Below are positions 8,115 through 16,770 of a DNA stretch of 64,000 nt, one piece after another (position 1 is the first letter of the stretch; the number at the start of each line of letters is the position of its first letter). Origin of the DNA: Microbacteriaceae bacterium (lineage in GTDB: Bacteria; Actinomycetota; Actinomycetes; Actinomycetales; Microbacteriaceae); assembly GCA_947486475.1 (NCBI GenBank), contig CANKTR010000003.1, positions 1 through 64,000 of the forward strand. Direction: 5' to 3'. Under the pieces are notes generated by a model. It was not told where the DNA came from. It did no database searches and saw nothing but the letters and a program-made list of their open reading frames with translations. A program made the translations under genes and the position numbers.

Positions 8115-8393
8115 ATGACTCCGGAGACGCCTTCTCTCACGTCGTTGCCCGTTTCCCCGAACGTGGAACGGCAAGCGCGGTTGGGTCAGTATCTGATTGC
8201 GATGGGACTTCGACTCGTCTGTCTCTTTCTCTGCTTCGTCACCCCCGGCTGGTGGATCCTGCTGCCCGTGACGGGAGTCGTCGTCTTGCCTCTTGTCGCG
8301 GTCGGACTCGCCAACGTGGTCAACTCCAATAAATCGAAATCCCTGCGCTCGCGCGAATCCAACGTTCCGAGCTTGACGAGTTTCACTCCGTGA
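8115..8393 (+). CDS. DUF3099 family small membrane protein
   Basis: A 92-residue actinobacterial membrane protein of unknown function. Two adjoining hydrophobic segments (about residues 28-47 and 49-68) flank the conserved turn CFVTPGWWILLPV. The N-terminal stretch PSLTSLPVSPNVERQARLGQY and the short charged tail are consistent with DUF3099. The stop overlaps the GTG of the SURF1 gene, so the two are probably co-expressed, which hints at a membrane or respiratory setting but does not prove it. Confidence 0.8.
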   Translation: MTPETPSLTSLPVSPNVERQARLGQYLIAMGLRLVCLFLCFVTPGWWILLPVTGVVVLPLVAVGLANVVNSNKSKSLRSRESNVPSLTSFTP

Positions 8394-9196
8394 GCTTGTG
8401 GCGGCTTGCCGTCACCCCGCGGTGGTGGGGCATTCTGGGTTTCACCGTCGCGTTCGCCGTCGTCTGCGTCGGACTCGGGCAATGGCAGTTTGACCGTCGA
8501 GCCGGGGCCCAGGCAGCAATTGCCCTGCTCGACGCGAATTACGACCGAGCAACTGTCCCCCTGAACGCGGTGGTCGACGGCGCTGCGGAATTCGACGTGA
8601 CCGAGAAGTGGCGGTTGGTGTCGATGAACGGCACGTACCGTGACGCGCCTTTGTATGTCCGTACCCGTTCCGGACCTGGCGGAATTGGGTTCGAGCAACT
8701 TGCCATGTTGGATCTGCAGGACGGCACGGTCTTCGTCGTCAACCGCGGGTGGGTGCCGGCCAACGGCGACAACTCTGCCCCCGCCGAGACTCCCCCGCTG
8801 CCGACGGGAAACGTCGCTGTCACCGTCCACCTCGTGCCGGGTGAACGTCAGATTGTCGGGCGCGATGCTCCGGCAGGACAAATCGCGACCATCCACACCG
8901 ACACAATCGACACGGCTTACGACGGGGATGTTTACGGGGGTTGGTACGGTCGCCTAGCGACCGAGTCCCCCACCACAACCGCCGGTGCGCCGTGGGAGAA
9001 GCCCGTGCTCGACGAGGGGCCTCACTTGTCGTATGCCCTGCAGTGGTACGTGTTCGCTCTCATGGGTTTCTACGGCTACGGCTGGGCTCTGCGCAAAGAG
9101 GCCCGCGGGGATATCGTTCCCGAACCAAAGATTCGCTCTCGACGGAGCGACGAAGACATCGAAGACGCGGCGCTCGACGCTACGCGAGTTCGATGA
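8390..9196 (+). CDS. SURF1 family cytochrome oxidase biogenesis protein
   Basis: A 268-residue membrane protein of the SURF1 family, which assists heme insertion and assembly of cytochrome c oxidase. An N-terminal membrane helix (about 11-31) leads into the signature LGQWQFDRR. The periplasmic domain contains FVVNRGWVP, and the C-terminal helix follows the diagnostic GPHLSYALQWYVFALM. A charged cytoplasmic tail ends in the last 17 bp that overlap the convergent ABC-F gene. The GTG start overlaps the preceding TGA (GTGA). ctaA and ctaB lie 6-7 kb away, the same pathway. Confidence 0.92.
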   Translation: MSLWRLAVTPRWWGILGFTVAFAVVCVGLGQWQFDRRAGAQAAIALLDANYDRATVPLNAVVDGAAEFDVTEKWRLVSMNGTYRDAPLYVRTRSGPGGIGFEQLAMLDLQDGTVFVVNRGWVPANGDNSAPAETPPLPTGNVAVTVHLVPGERQIVGRDAPAGQIATIHTDTIDTAYDGDVYGGWYGRLATESPTTTAGAPWEKPVLDEGPHLSYALQWYVFALMGFYGYGWALRKEARGDIVPEPKIRSRRSDEDIEDAALDATRVR

Positions 9197-10778
9197 GTTC
9201 CTGGTAGTCCTGACTCCACAGGTCTTCGAGACCATCGGGCATGATGAGCACGCGCTCGGGGTTGAGTGCCTCAACGGCCCCAGGATCGTGGCTGACGAGC
9301 ACCACGGCGCCCTTGTAGTGAGAGAGCGCTCCAAGAATTTCATCGCGCGACGCTGGATCGAGGTTGTTCGTCGGCTCGTCAAGGATGAGGACGTTGGCGC
9401 TTGACACGACGAGGGTCGCGAGTGCGAGCCGCGTCTTTTCACCACCCGAGAGCACACCGGCCGGCTTTGTCGCATCATCGCCCGTGAAGAGGAACGACCC
9501 GAGCACCTTGCGCGCCTCAGTTTCGCCGAGGCTGGGTGACGCCGACATCATGTTGGCCAAGACGGACTGCTTGATGTCCAGGGTCTCGTGTTCCTGAGCG
9601 AAATAGCCAACACGGAGTCCGTGACCGGCATCAACGGCACCGGTGTCGGGAGCATCTACTCCGGCGAGAATCCGCAACAGAGTGGTCTTGCCGGCACCGT
9701 TCAATCCGATGACAACGACCTTGGAGCCCTTATCAATCGCGAGATCGACCGCGGTGAAGATCTCGAGTGACCCGTAGGACTTCGAGAGGTTGTGCGCCAT
9801 GATCGGTGTTCGACCACACGGCGCCGGGTCGGGGAAACGCAACTTTGCGACACGGTCTTGGGCGCGGACATCTTCGAGCCCCGACAGCATCTTCTCGGCG
9901 CGCGCGACCATTTGGTGTGCCGCGGCGGCCTTCGACGCTTTCGCACCGAATTTGGCGGCTTGCAACTGCAGGGTTGATGCCTTCTTTTCGACGTTAGCAC
10001 GCTCTTTTTTGCGACGTTCTTCGTCCGCTTCGCGCTGTCGCAGATAGTGTTTCCACCCCATGTTGTAGACATCGAGTCGTTCGCGGTTCGCATCGAGGTA
10101 AAAAACGCGATTTACGGTTTCGGTCACCAGGGCAACATCGTGCGAGATGACAATAACGCCGCCCTTGTAGTTGGCGAGGAAGTTGCGCAGCCAGACGACG
10201 GAATCGGCGTCGAGGTGGTTTGTTGGCTCATCGAGAATCATTGTTTCCGCGTCGCTGAACAAGATGCGCGCCAATTCGATTCGTCGGCGCTGACCACCGG
10301 ACAACGTGTCGAGTGGCTGCCCGAGGACATGGTCCGGAAGACCCAGGTTGTTGGCGATGGATGCGGCTTCCGCCTCGGCAGCGTAACCGCCGAGGGAGGT
10401 GAATCGGTCGGTCAGATTGCCGTACTTGGTCATGGCCTGTGCGGCGATGTCGGGATCGTCAGCGCCCATGAGTTTCGTCGAGTCCTCCATTTGAACGAGG
10501 ATCGAGCCGAGCCCACGGGCGTCAAGAATGCGGGTACGAGCGAGTTGTGTCGGGTCGCCCGTCCGAGGGTCTTGCGGAAGATAGCCCAACTCACCGCGAA
10601 TCGACACGTTCCCGCCGTTCGGCAAAACGTCTCCTGCGAGCACTTTCGTGAGGGTCGTCTTGCCAGCGCCGTTTCGCCCCACGAGCCCGATTTTGTCGCC
10701 CTTGTCGACACGGAAGCTGACCTCGGACATGAGGGTTCGAGCCCCGACGCGGATTTCGAGGTCTGTGACGTCGATCAT
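9180..10778 (-). CDS. ABC-F family ATPase
   Basis: A 532-residue soluble protein with two ABC domains and no membrane segments, the layout of ABC-F proteins that act on the ribosome in translation control. Domain 1 has the Walker A GRNGAGKTT (about 34-42), the signature LSGGQRRRIELARIL and the Walker B MILDEPTNHLD. The linker is lysine- and arginine-rich with coiled-coil potential. Domain 2 has GLNGAGKTTLLRIL, LSGGEKTRLALATLV and VLILDEPTNNLD. The subfamily cannot be fixed. Its ATG shares one base with the stop of sufT (TAATG), making it the last gene of the suf transcription unit. Confidence 0.92.
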   Translation of the reverse strand: MIDVTDLEIRVGARTLMSEVSFRVDKGDKIGLVGRNGAGKTTLTKVLAGDVLPNGGNVSIRGELGYLPQDPRTGDPTQLARTRILDARGLGSILVQMEDSTKLMGADDPDIAAQAMTKYGNLTDRFTSLGGYAAEAEAASIANNLGLPDHVLGQPLDTLSGGQRRRIELARILFSDAETMILDEPTNHLDADSVVWLRNFLANYKGGVIVISHDVALVTETVNRVFYLDANRERLDVYNMGWKHYLRQREADEERRKKERANVEKKASTLQLQAAKFGAKASKAAAAHQMVARAEKMLSGLEDVRAQDRVAKLRFPDPAPCGRTPIMAHNLSKSYGSLEIFTAVDLAIDKGSKVVVIGLNGAGKTTLLRILAGVDAPDTGAVDAGHGLRVGYFAQEHETLDIKQSVLANMMSASPSLGETEARKVLGSFLFTGDDATKPAGVLSGGEKTRLALATLVVSSANVLILDEPTNNLDPASRDEILGALSHYKGAVVLVSHDPGAVEALNPERVLIMPDGLEDLWSQDYQELIELA

Positions 10779-11104
10779 TACAGGTTGAAACCGAGCGCGC
10801 TCATCATTTCGCGCCCGTCATCCGTGATGCGGTCGACACCCCACGGCGGCATCCACACCCAGTTGATGCGGAATCGCTCGACAACGTTATCGAGTGCGCT
10901 TTCCAGTTCTTTTTCGATCACGTCGGTGAGCGGGCACCCGGCACTCGTCAGCGTCATAGATACGATCAGTGCATCGTTCTCGTCGTCCCAGTTCAGGTCG
11001 TAGATCAAACCGAGGTCGACGATGTTGACGCCGAGTTCCGGGTCAATCACGTCTTTCAGGGCTTCTATAATGACATCGAAGCGGTCGGCGGCGAGTTCGC
11101 TCAC
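10778..11104 (-). CDS. sufT: SufT-like metal-sulfur cluster assembly factor
   Basis: A 108-residue MIP18/DUF59 domain protein, a helper in iron-sulfur cluster maturation. Family motifs are DPELGVNIVDLGLIYD (residues 21-36), the conserved cysteine C57 in TLTSAGCPLTD, and the WMPPWGVDRI end block. It overlaps sufC by four bases (ATGA) and the ABC-F gene by one, placing it firmly in the suf operon. Confidence 0.93.
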   Translation of the reverse strand: MSELAADRFDVIIEALKDVIDPELGVNIVDLGLIYDLNWDDENDALIVSMTLTSAGCPLTDVIEKELESALDNVVERFRINWVWMPPWGVDRITDDGREMMSALGFNL

Positions 11105-11859
11105 GAAGCCTCCACGAGAAAGCGGTCGTACCCCTCGTCTTCGAGTCGATCGGCGAGCTCTGGTCCGCCCTCTTCGGCGATCTTGCCGTTGACGAAAACG
11201 TGCACGAAGTCGGGACGGATGTAACGGAGGATTCGGGTGTAGTGCGTGATGAGCAGGACGCCCATTCCCGAGTCCGATTTGACTCGGTTGACACCCTCGG
11301 ACACGACCTTCAGTGCGTCGACGTCGAGCCCGGAGTCGGTCTCATCGAGCACCGCGAAAACGGGCTTGAGGAGTTCCATCTGGACGATCTCGTGGCGCTT
11401 CTTTTCACCACCCGAGAATCCTTCGTTGACGTTGCGGACCGCGAAGGACTCGTCCATCTTGAGGTCGGTCATCGCCTTTTTGACTTCTTTACCCCACGTG
11501 CGAAGACTGGGTGCTTCCCCGCCAATGGCCGTCTTGGCGGTTCGCAGGAAGTTGGACACAGAGACCCCGGGGATCTCGACCGGATACTGCATCGCGAGGA
11601 ACAGACCTGCGCGAGCGCGCTCGTCGACACTCATTGCGAGGACGTCCTTACCGTCGAGCAGGATTTGACCGGAGTCAACGGTGTAACGAGGGTGGCCGGC
11701 GATTGTGTAGGCGAGAGTCGACTTGCCCGAACCGTTCGGGCCCATGATTGCGTGGGTTTCGCCGGAATTGATCGTGAGGGTCACACCGGTGAGGATTTCC
11801 TTGGTGCCGCCGTCGACGTCAATCGAAACGTGGAGGTCAATGATCTGCAGGGTAGCCAT
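11101..11859 (-). CDS. sufC: Fe-S cluster assembly ATPase SufC
   Basis: A 252-residue ABC-type ATPase that powers the SufBCD scaffold. The Walker A GPNGSGKSTL is at about 40-49, the SufC-specific signature GFSGGEKKRHEI lies in the middle, and the Walker B is VFAVLDETDSGLD. The LRYIRPDFVHVFVNGKI region near the C-terminus is also typical of SufC. It starts 2 nt after the Rieske-type gene and overlaps sufT. Confidence 0.97.
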   Translation of the reverse strand: MATLQIIDLHVSIDVDGGTKEILTGVTLTINSGETHAIMGPNGSGKSTLAYTIAGHPRYTVDSGQILLDGKDVLAMSVDERARAGLFLAMQYPVEIPGVSVSNFLRTAKTAIGGEAPSLRTWGKEVKKAMTDLKMDESFAVRNVNEGFSGGEKKRHEIVQMELLKPVFAVLDETDSGLDVDALKVVSEGVNRVKSDSGMGVLLITHYTRILRYIRPDFVHVFVNGKIAEEGGPELADRLEDEGYDRFLVEAS

Positions 11860-11861
11860 GA

Positions 11862-12182
11862 TTACTTTCGCGTAGTTGTGTCAACGTAAACGTCCGAACC
11901 GTCGATTTCGACGGTGAAGACGGGAACCGGCTCGAACGCCGGAAAATTGCGGGGTGCGCCGTCGGTGAGTCCGAACTTGGAGCCGTGCGCCCAACATTCA
12001 ATCGTGTCGTCCTCGACGAAACCCTCCGCCAACGAAATGTCACCGTGCGAACAGCGGTCACCGAGAGCGTGGATTTCGCCCGTCGATTCGCGAACGACGG
12101 CAATCGGAATGTCGTCGATGACGACCTTGATGGCGGAACCTGGTGGAAGCGCATCAAGCGTCGCGACGAGTTCGCGGGTCAT
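11862..12182 (-). CDS. Rieske [2Fe-2S] protein (non-heme iron oxygenase ferredoxin-type) of the suf operon
   Basis: A 106-residue Rieske-fold protein. The cluster ligands are C44 and H46 in CSHGD and C63 and H66 in CWAHG. It resembles the ferredoxin subunits of ring-hydroxylating dioxygenases, but no oxygenase gene is near. Its place between sufD and sufC, overlapping sufD by four bases, is common in actinobacteria and points to an electron-transfer or assembly role in iron-sulfur metabolism; that role is inferred. Confidence 0.9.
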   Translation of the reverse strand: MTRELVATLDALPPGSAIKVVIDDIPIAVVRESTGEIHALGDRCSHGDISLAEGFVEDDTIECWAHGSKFGLTDGAPRNFPAFEPVPVFTVEIDGSDVYVDTTTRK

Positions 12183-13321
12183 CCGCTTTCCTCCACCGCG
12201 TCGAGTGCGAGGGTCAGGGTCGCGGTCAGTCGCTCTTCGACCTCGGGAATACCGATGTGTCCAACGATGTCCACGAGGAAGCCGAGCGCGACGAGTCGAC
12301 GAGCCTCGGATTCGGTGATTCCACGGGTCTGCAGGTAGAACAGGTGTTCGTCGTCCAGACGGCCGGTTGCACTCGCGTGACCAGCTCCGGCAATGTCACC
12401 GGTTTCGATCTCGAGGTTCGGAACAGAGTCCGCGCGGGCCCCGTCGGACAGAACCAAGTTTCGATTCGCTTCGTAGGAGTCCGTGCCGGTCGCATCCGGT
12501 CCGATGAGCACATCCCCCACCCACACGGTTCGCGTTCCCTTTCCGTGCAGGGCGCCCTTGTACAGAACGTTTGATTTCGTTTGCGGCGCCTTGTGGTGGA
12601 CGAAGACCTGGTGCTCGATGTGACGACCGCGGTCGGCAAAGTACAGGCCGTACGACTCGATGCTCGAACCAGTCCCCGCCAGCGTGATGGCCGGATTCAC
12701 ACGCTGAACCGCTCCGCCCAGTGAAATGAGGACGTGATCGACGTGAGCGTCCTTGTCAATTCGAACAAAGTGCGACGCGGCGTGAATCGCGCGGTTATCC
12801 CATTCGTTGAGCTGAATGACTCGCGCGTTGGACCCGTCGTGCGCGATAATTTCGACGTTTTCCGCAAGAGCGACGGCACCGCGGTTTTCAATGATGACCG
12901 CACGATGAGTGTTTGCGGTGAACTCGAGCACGAGGTGCGCCGCGCGAACGCCGTCGAGATCGCGATGGATGACGACCGGGTCACCCTCGCCGTCGACGAG
13001 TACGTGCAATGCGTCAACCGTCATCGACCACGCACGTGCGGATATCCGATCTTCGGGGAGTCCGGCATTGCCCGCGATGGTCGCCATCGGGACCCACTCG
13101 TGAGTGGCTCCGGTGACCGTAACCTCGTAGTGACCCCCGTCCAAGTCGCCGTCGGCAAGCGCGCCGAGTGCATCGATCGGGCTCAAGCGCCATTCGAGCT
13201 GCCGAGCGGAAATCGCCGGGAAGTCTTCTGGGCGTGCGGACGCGAATCGCTCGTTGCGAGTTTGAACCGGCATTTCCGACCATTCGGGCGCGGCGGAAGG
13301 ACCGGTCGATGTTTCCGTCAT
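12179..13321 (-). CDS. sufD: Fe-S cluster assembly protein SufD
   Basis: A 380-residue scaffold subunit of the SufBCD complex with a right-handed beta-helix fold. Recognisable parts are the SARAWSMTVDALHV and GAVALAENVEIIAHDGSNARV strands, the conserved HHKAPQTKSNVLYKG block, and the C-terminal SATGRLDDEHLFYLQTRGI, which parallels the SufB C-terminus. Its ATG shares one base with the sufB stop (TAATG), so expression is coupled. Confidence 0.95.
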   Translation of the reverse strand: MTETSTGPSAAPEWSEMPVQTRNERFASARPEDFPAISARQLEWRLSPIDALGALADGDLDGGHYEVTVTGATHEWVPMATIAGNAGLPEDRISARAWSMTVDALHVLVDGEGDPVVIHRDLDGVRAAHLVLEFTANTHRAVIIENRGAVALAENVEIIAHDGSNARVIQLNEWDNRAIHAASHFVRIDKDAHVDHVLISLGGAVQRVNPAITLAGTGSSIESYGLYFADRGRHIEHQVFVHHKAPQTKSNVLYKGALHGKGTRTVWVGDVLIGPDATGTDSYEANRNLVLSDGARADSVPNLEIETGDIAGAGHASATGRLDDEHLFYLQTRGITESEARRLVALGFLVDIVGHIGIPEVEERLTATLTLALDAVEESG

Positions 13322-14739
13322 TAGCCGACGGACCCTTCCATGTTCATTTCGATGAGCTTGTTAAGTTCGAGTGCGTACTCCATCGGCAGTTCGCGTGCGA
13401 TGGGTTCGATGAATCCGCGCACGATCATGGCCATCGCCTCGTCTTCTGGCATACCCCGCGACTGCAGGTAGAACAGCTGTTCTTCGCTGACCCGCGAGAC
13501 GGTCGCTTCGTGACCGAGGTGCACATCGTCCACGCGAATGTCGATTGCGGGGTACGTGTCGCTGCGCGAGATCGTGTCGACGAGAAGTGCGTCACAACGA
13601 ACCGTGTTGGCCGAGTGGTGGGCTCTTTCACCCATTCGGACCTCGCCGCGGTAACCCGCGCGTCCTCCACCCCGTGCGATCGACTTGGAAATGATCGACG
13701 ACGTGGTGTTGGGTGCGAGGTGGATCATTTTGGCGCCCGCGTCCTGGTGTTGCCCTGGGCCGGCGAAAGCGACCGAGAGGGTTTCACCCTTGGCGTGCTC
13801 CCCCACGAGGAAAATCGACGGGTACTTCATCGTGACCTTTGACCCGATGTTTCCGTCAACCCACTCCATGGTGGCGCGTTCGTGTGCGATGGCACGTTTC
13901 GTGACGAGGTTGTAGACGTTCGTCGACCAGTTCTGAATGGTCGTGTAGCGTACGCGTGCGCCCTTCTTGACGACGATTTCAACGACGGCGGAGTGGAGTG
14001 AGTCGGACTTGTAGATCGGAGCCGTGCAGCCCTCGATGTAGTGGATGTAGGAATCCTCGTCCGCGATGATCAGCGTTCGTTCGAACTGGCCCATGTTCTC
14101 GGTGTTGATTCGGAAATAGGCCTGAAGCGGGATCTCGACGTGAACGCCCTTGGGGACGTAGACGAACGAACCGCCCGACCAGACGGCCGTGTTGAGGGCG
14201 GCAAACTTGTTGTCGCCACTCGGAATGATCGTGCCGAAATATTCTTTGAACATCTCGGGGTGTTCTCGAAGCGCGGTGTCCGTGTCGAGAAACAACACGC
14301 CCTGCTGTTCGAGGTCTTCACGAATCTGGTGGTAGACGACCTCGGATTCGTACTGAGCAGCAACACCAGCGACGAGGCGCTGACGCTCGGCCTCGGGGAT
14401 TCCCAGTCGCTCGTACGTCTTTCGGATGTCTTCGGGGAGGTCCTCCCAGGACTGCGCCTGGCGCTCCGTGGACTTGACAAAATATTTGATGTTGTCGAAA
14501 TCGATACCCGAAAGGTCGGCGCCCCAGTTCGGCATGGGCTTCGTGAAGAAAAGTTCGAGGGCCTTGAGGCGACGCTCAAGCATCCACTCCGGCTCGTTCT
14601 TCCGAGACGAGATGTCCCTGACCACGTCGGCGTTGATGCCGCGACGAGCGCTGGCTCCCGCCGAATCTGAGTCATGCCATCCGAACTCGTACTGACCGAG
14701 TCCATCTAGTTCGGGTCGGTCAACAATGATGTCGCCCAT
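13321..14739 (-). CDS. sufB: Fe-S cluster assembly protein SufB
   Basis: A 472-residue core scaffold subunit of the Suf system. Diagnostic stretches include [19 protein letters not shown] at the N-terminus, [38 protein letters not shown] and the cysteine of [10 protein letters not shown], which corresponds to the cluster-building cysteine of SufB. AAAGGA lies 8 nt before the ATG. This is the first gene of the suf operon. No sufR-type repressor precedes it; instead the divergent ctaA lies 117 nt away, with an inverted repeat in between. Confidence 0.97.
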   Translation of the reverse strand: MGDIIVDRPELDGLGQYEFGWHDSDSAGASARRGINADVVRDISSRKNEPEWMLERRLKALELFFTKPMPNWGADLSGIDFDNIKYFVKSTERQAQSWEDLPEDIRKTYERLGIPEAERQRLVAGVAAQYESEVVYHQIREDLEQQGVLFLDTDTALREHPEMFKEYFGTIIPSGDNKFAALNTAVWSGGSFVYVPKGVHVEIPLQAYFRINTENMGQFERTLIIADEDSYIHYIEGCTAPIYKSDSLHSAVVEIVVKKGARVRYTTIQNWSTNVYNLVTKRAIAHERATMEWVDGNIGSKVTMKYPSIFLVGEHAKGETLSVAFAGPGQHQDAGAKMIHLAPNTTSSIISKSIARGGGRAGYRGEVRMGERAHHSANTVRCDALLVDTISRSDTYPAIDIRVDDVHLGHEATVSRVSEEQLFYLQSRGMPEDEAMAMIVRGFIEPIARELPMEYALELNKLIEMNMEGSVG

Positions 14740-14772
14740 GGTTGATTTCCTTTCTCGTCTAGAACACGTTCA

Positions 14773-14805
14773 TCGTGCCGACGAACCGCACGGAGTGCGG
14801 CACGA
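14773..14805. promoter_or_regulatory. Inverted repeat in the suf/ctaA divergent gap
   Basis: TCGTGCCG at 14773-14780 is repeated inverted as CGGCACGA at 14798-14805, with 17 nt between. A second, smaller repeat CCGCA-N5-TGCGG (14786-14800) is nested inside and shares bases with the right arm, so the two pairings exclude each other. The position between two divergent starts suggests an operator; no regulator can be named. Confidence 0.45.
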
Positions 14806-14807
14806 AC

Positions 14808-14813
14808 TAGACT
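14808..14813 (+). promoter_or_regulatory. Possible -10 element of ctaA
   Basis: TAGACT, the same hexamer seen before several genes in this window, lies 43 nt before the ATG of ctaA. This would give a leader of about 37 nt. No matching -35 element was found. Confidence 0.35.
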
Positions 14814-14856
14814 GGTGGTTATCAGCTCGCTCTCCCATACTACCCGTTAGGCATCG

Positions 14857-15756
14857 ATGCGCTTTGCATTTCCGACCTCATTGAGGGACCGGTCCGTTCG
14901 AATTGTTGTGTGGTTGTCGCTCGTTGCTCAATCGGGAATCGCCGTCACGGGCGCATTTGTGCGGCTGACCGCGTCCGGGCTCGGGTGTCCGACCTGGCCG
15001 TTGTGCACCGAAGAGTCACTCGTGAACACGCCCGAAATGGGGATTCACGGGGTGATCGAGTTTGGAAACCGGTTGCTCACCATCGCGCTTCTCGTAATCG
15101 CGGTGGCTGTTCTGATCGTCTTCTGGCGGCTGAGAAAGGAACGTCGCGACCTGTGGTGGATGGGTGTCGGGCTTCTCGTCGTCGTCCCCATTCAGGCCGT
15201 CATCGGTGGTGTTAGCGTGTGGACACAGTTGAATCCCTATGTGGTGGGATTGCACTTCATCGTTTCGGTCGCCGCGACGGTCGTGGCGATGCTGGTTGTC
15301 CTTCGGGTCCGCGACGGGGACCGCGTTGCCGACGTGCGCTCGATTCCGGTGCTGTCGTGGCTGGTCGGCGTCGTCACTGCGGGTGGCGTCGTTCTAGGCG
15401 TGGTGACGACCGGTTCGGGGCCACACGCCGGCGACGCGAATGCCCCGCGCAACGGCCTTAGCTCGGAAGTTCTGCAGCATTTCCACGCCTGGTTCGCGTA
15501 TGCGTCGGTCGCACTCGTCGTGCTCGCCATCATTCGCTCGTCACGTGGCGCCCGTCGGTCGTGGCTCGTGTTGGCTGCGGGATTCGCTTTTCAGATTGTG
15601 ATCGGTCTGATTCAGGCGCGAACCGGACTGCCGGTTGAACTTGTCGGCATCCATGTCCTGGCGGCGATGGTGGTCACGTGCCTTGTGACGTCGGCTGTCT
15701 ACCGAAGCGCGACGAGTGGGTCGATGGCGACGGCGATAAAAAGCGCCGTCAGATAG
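14857..15756 (+). CDS. ctaA: Heme A synthase (COX15/CtaA family)
   Basis: A 299-residue integral membrane enzyme that oxidises heme O to heme A for aa3-type cytochrome oxidase. About eight membrane spans are predicted. The first extracellular loop carries the two cysteines of SGLGCPTWPLC, and heme-ligand histidines are expected in the even-numbered helices (for example GLHFIVSVAA and VLQHFHAWFAYAS). The last 58 bp overlap the end of the convergent ctaB, the partner that makes heme O. No good Shine-Dalgarno sequence precedes the ATG. Confidence 0.93.
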   Translation: MRFAFPTSLRDRSVRIVVWLSLVAQSGIAVTGAFVRLTASGLGCPTWPLCTEESLVNTPEMGIHGVIEFGNRLLTIALLVIAVAVLIVFWRLRKERRDLWWMGVGLLVVVPIQAVIGGVSVWTQLNPYVVGLHFIVSVAATVVAMLVVLRVRDGDRVADVRSIPVLSWLVGVVTAGGVVLGVVTTGSGPHAGDANAPRNGLSSEVLQHFHAWFAYASVALVVLAIIRSSRGARRSWLVLAAGFAFQIVIGLIQARTGLPVELVGIHVLAAMVVTCLVTSAVYRSATSGSMATAIKSAVR

Positions 15757-16631
15757 GTGTTGCTGGCGTGAAAAACACGCATGGCCTTCGCGTCATGTCC
15801 GGCGAGTGAGCGGGAATACAGCAGGTGGGTTTCGACGATGAACCAACCACCCGCGAGAACAGCGACGACGGTATAGACGGTGCCCATCGGAGCGACGGGA
15901 ATCAAGACCAGTGACGCGACGACCGTCGCCCACGCATACAAAATCACTTGAAGTCCCACCGCGACCTTCGGACGCAGAACGCTCAGCATCGGGACTGAAG
16001 CTGCCGCGTAGTCATCGGCATAGCGGAGGCTCAGCGGCCAATAGTGCGCGGGCGTCCAGAGGAAGACGACGACGAACAGAATCCACGGCGTGACCGAGAT
16101 TTCGCCCGTGACAGCGGCCCAGCCGATCAACACCGGGAAACACCCCGCGATTCCGCCCCAGACGATGTTTTGCTCGGTCCGACGCTTGAGAAGCAGGGTG
16201 TAGACGAACACGTAGAACAGAATCGCCGCGAGGGACAGTGCGGCGGCCAGTGGGTTAGCGACGAGCGTCAACACGACGAGAGATGCGAGTCCGATCGTGA
16301 ATGCGAATACGAGTGCTGCTCGGGGCGTGATCTCGCCCGTGACGATGGGTCGACCCTTGGTTCGAGCCATCAGCATGTCAATGTCACGGTCGATATACAT
16401 GTTGAAGGCATTCGCCGAACCAGCGCTCAGCGCTCCGCCGGCAAGCGTTCCGAGAATGAGCCACACATCAGGAATACCCCGTGCCGCGAGCACCATCACG
16501 GGAGCGGTAGTGACAAGGAGCAGTTCGATCACGCGCGGCTTCATCAGGGCGAGGTACGCAGCGAAACGACGGACAACCGGACCGAAATCAGACGGCCCCC
16601 GTGTGGACGGGGGAAGGGTCGGTGATGCCAC
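15699..16631 (-). CDS. ctaB: Protoheme IX farnesyltransferase (heme O synthase)
   Basis: A 310-residue UbiA-family prenyltransferase that adds a farnesyl group to heme B to give heme O. The prenyl-diphosphate motif NMYIDRDIDMLMARTKGRP is clear, as is the second aspartate-containing loop SLRYADDYAAASVPML. About nine membrane spans are expected. The GTG at 16631 follows TAGAAT and 6 nt without a Shine-Dalgarno sequence. It overlaps ctaA tail to tail by 58 bp. Confidence 0.95.
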   Translation of the reverse strand: MASPTLPPSTRGPSDFGPVVRRFAAYLALMKPRVIELLLVTTAPVMVLAARGIPDVWLILGTLAGGALSAGSANAFNMYIDRDIDMLMARTKGRPIVTGEITPRAALVFAFTIGLASLVVLTLVANPLAAALSLAAILFYVFVYTLLLKRRTEQNIVWGGIAGCFPVLIGWAAVTGEISVTPWILFVVVFLWTPAHYWPLSLRYADDYAAASVPMLSVLRPKVAVGLQVILYAWATVVASLVLIPVAPMGTVYTVVAVLAGGWFIVETHLLYSRSLAGHDAKAMRVFHASNTYLTALFIAVAIDPLVALR

Positions 16632-16637
16632 GACTCC

Positions 16638-16643
16638 ATTCTA
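16638..16643 (-). promoter_or_regulatory. Predicted -10 element of ctaB
   Basis: On the minus strand TAGAAT is followed by 6 nt and the GTG at 16631, again the leaderless geometry. Confidence 0.5.
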
Positions 16644-16671
16644 TTCTCTGACCGCGAGTGCCGTTTCGCGC

Positions 16672-16677
16672 TAGACT
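16672..16677 (+). promoter_or_regulatory. Possible -10 element of the tkt operon
   Basis: TAGACT lies 93 nt before the ATG of tkt. If used, the leader of about 85 nt would contain the hairpin at 16723-16752. No good -35 element was recognised. Confidence 0.35.
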
Positions 16678-16722
16678 TACCGCACCAGCACCGCTCGCCT
16701 ACATGTGTGCCATTGACGTCAC

Positions 16723-16752
16723 CGAGGGTTGCGGCGAGGCGCGGAACCCTCG
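16723..16752 (+). other. Predicted hairpin in the tkt leader
   Basis: CGAGGGTT (16723-16730) pairs perfectly with AACCCTCG (16745-16752) across a 14-nt GC-rich loop, 18 nt before the tkt ATG. No run of T follows, so it is not a standard terminator; it may be a leader structure or chance. Confidence 0.4.
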
Positions 16753-16770
16753 TTTGAGATTGGATAGTTG

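Noticed and set aside
14762..14771. GAACACGTTC upstream of sufB, considered as a LexA-like site
   Set aside because: The half-sites are separated by only 2 nt instead of 4, and sufB is not a damage gene.
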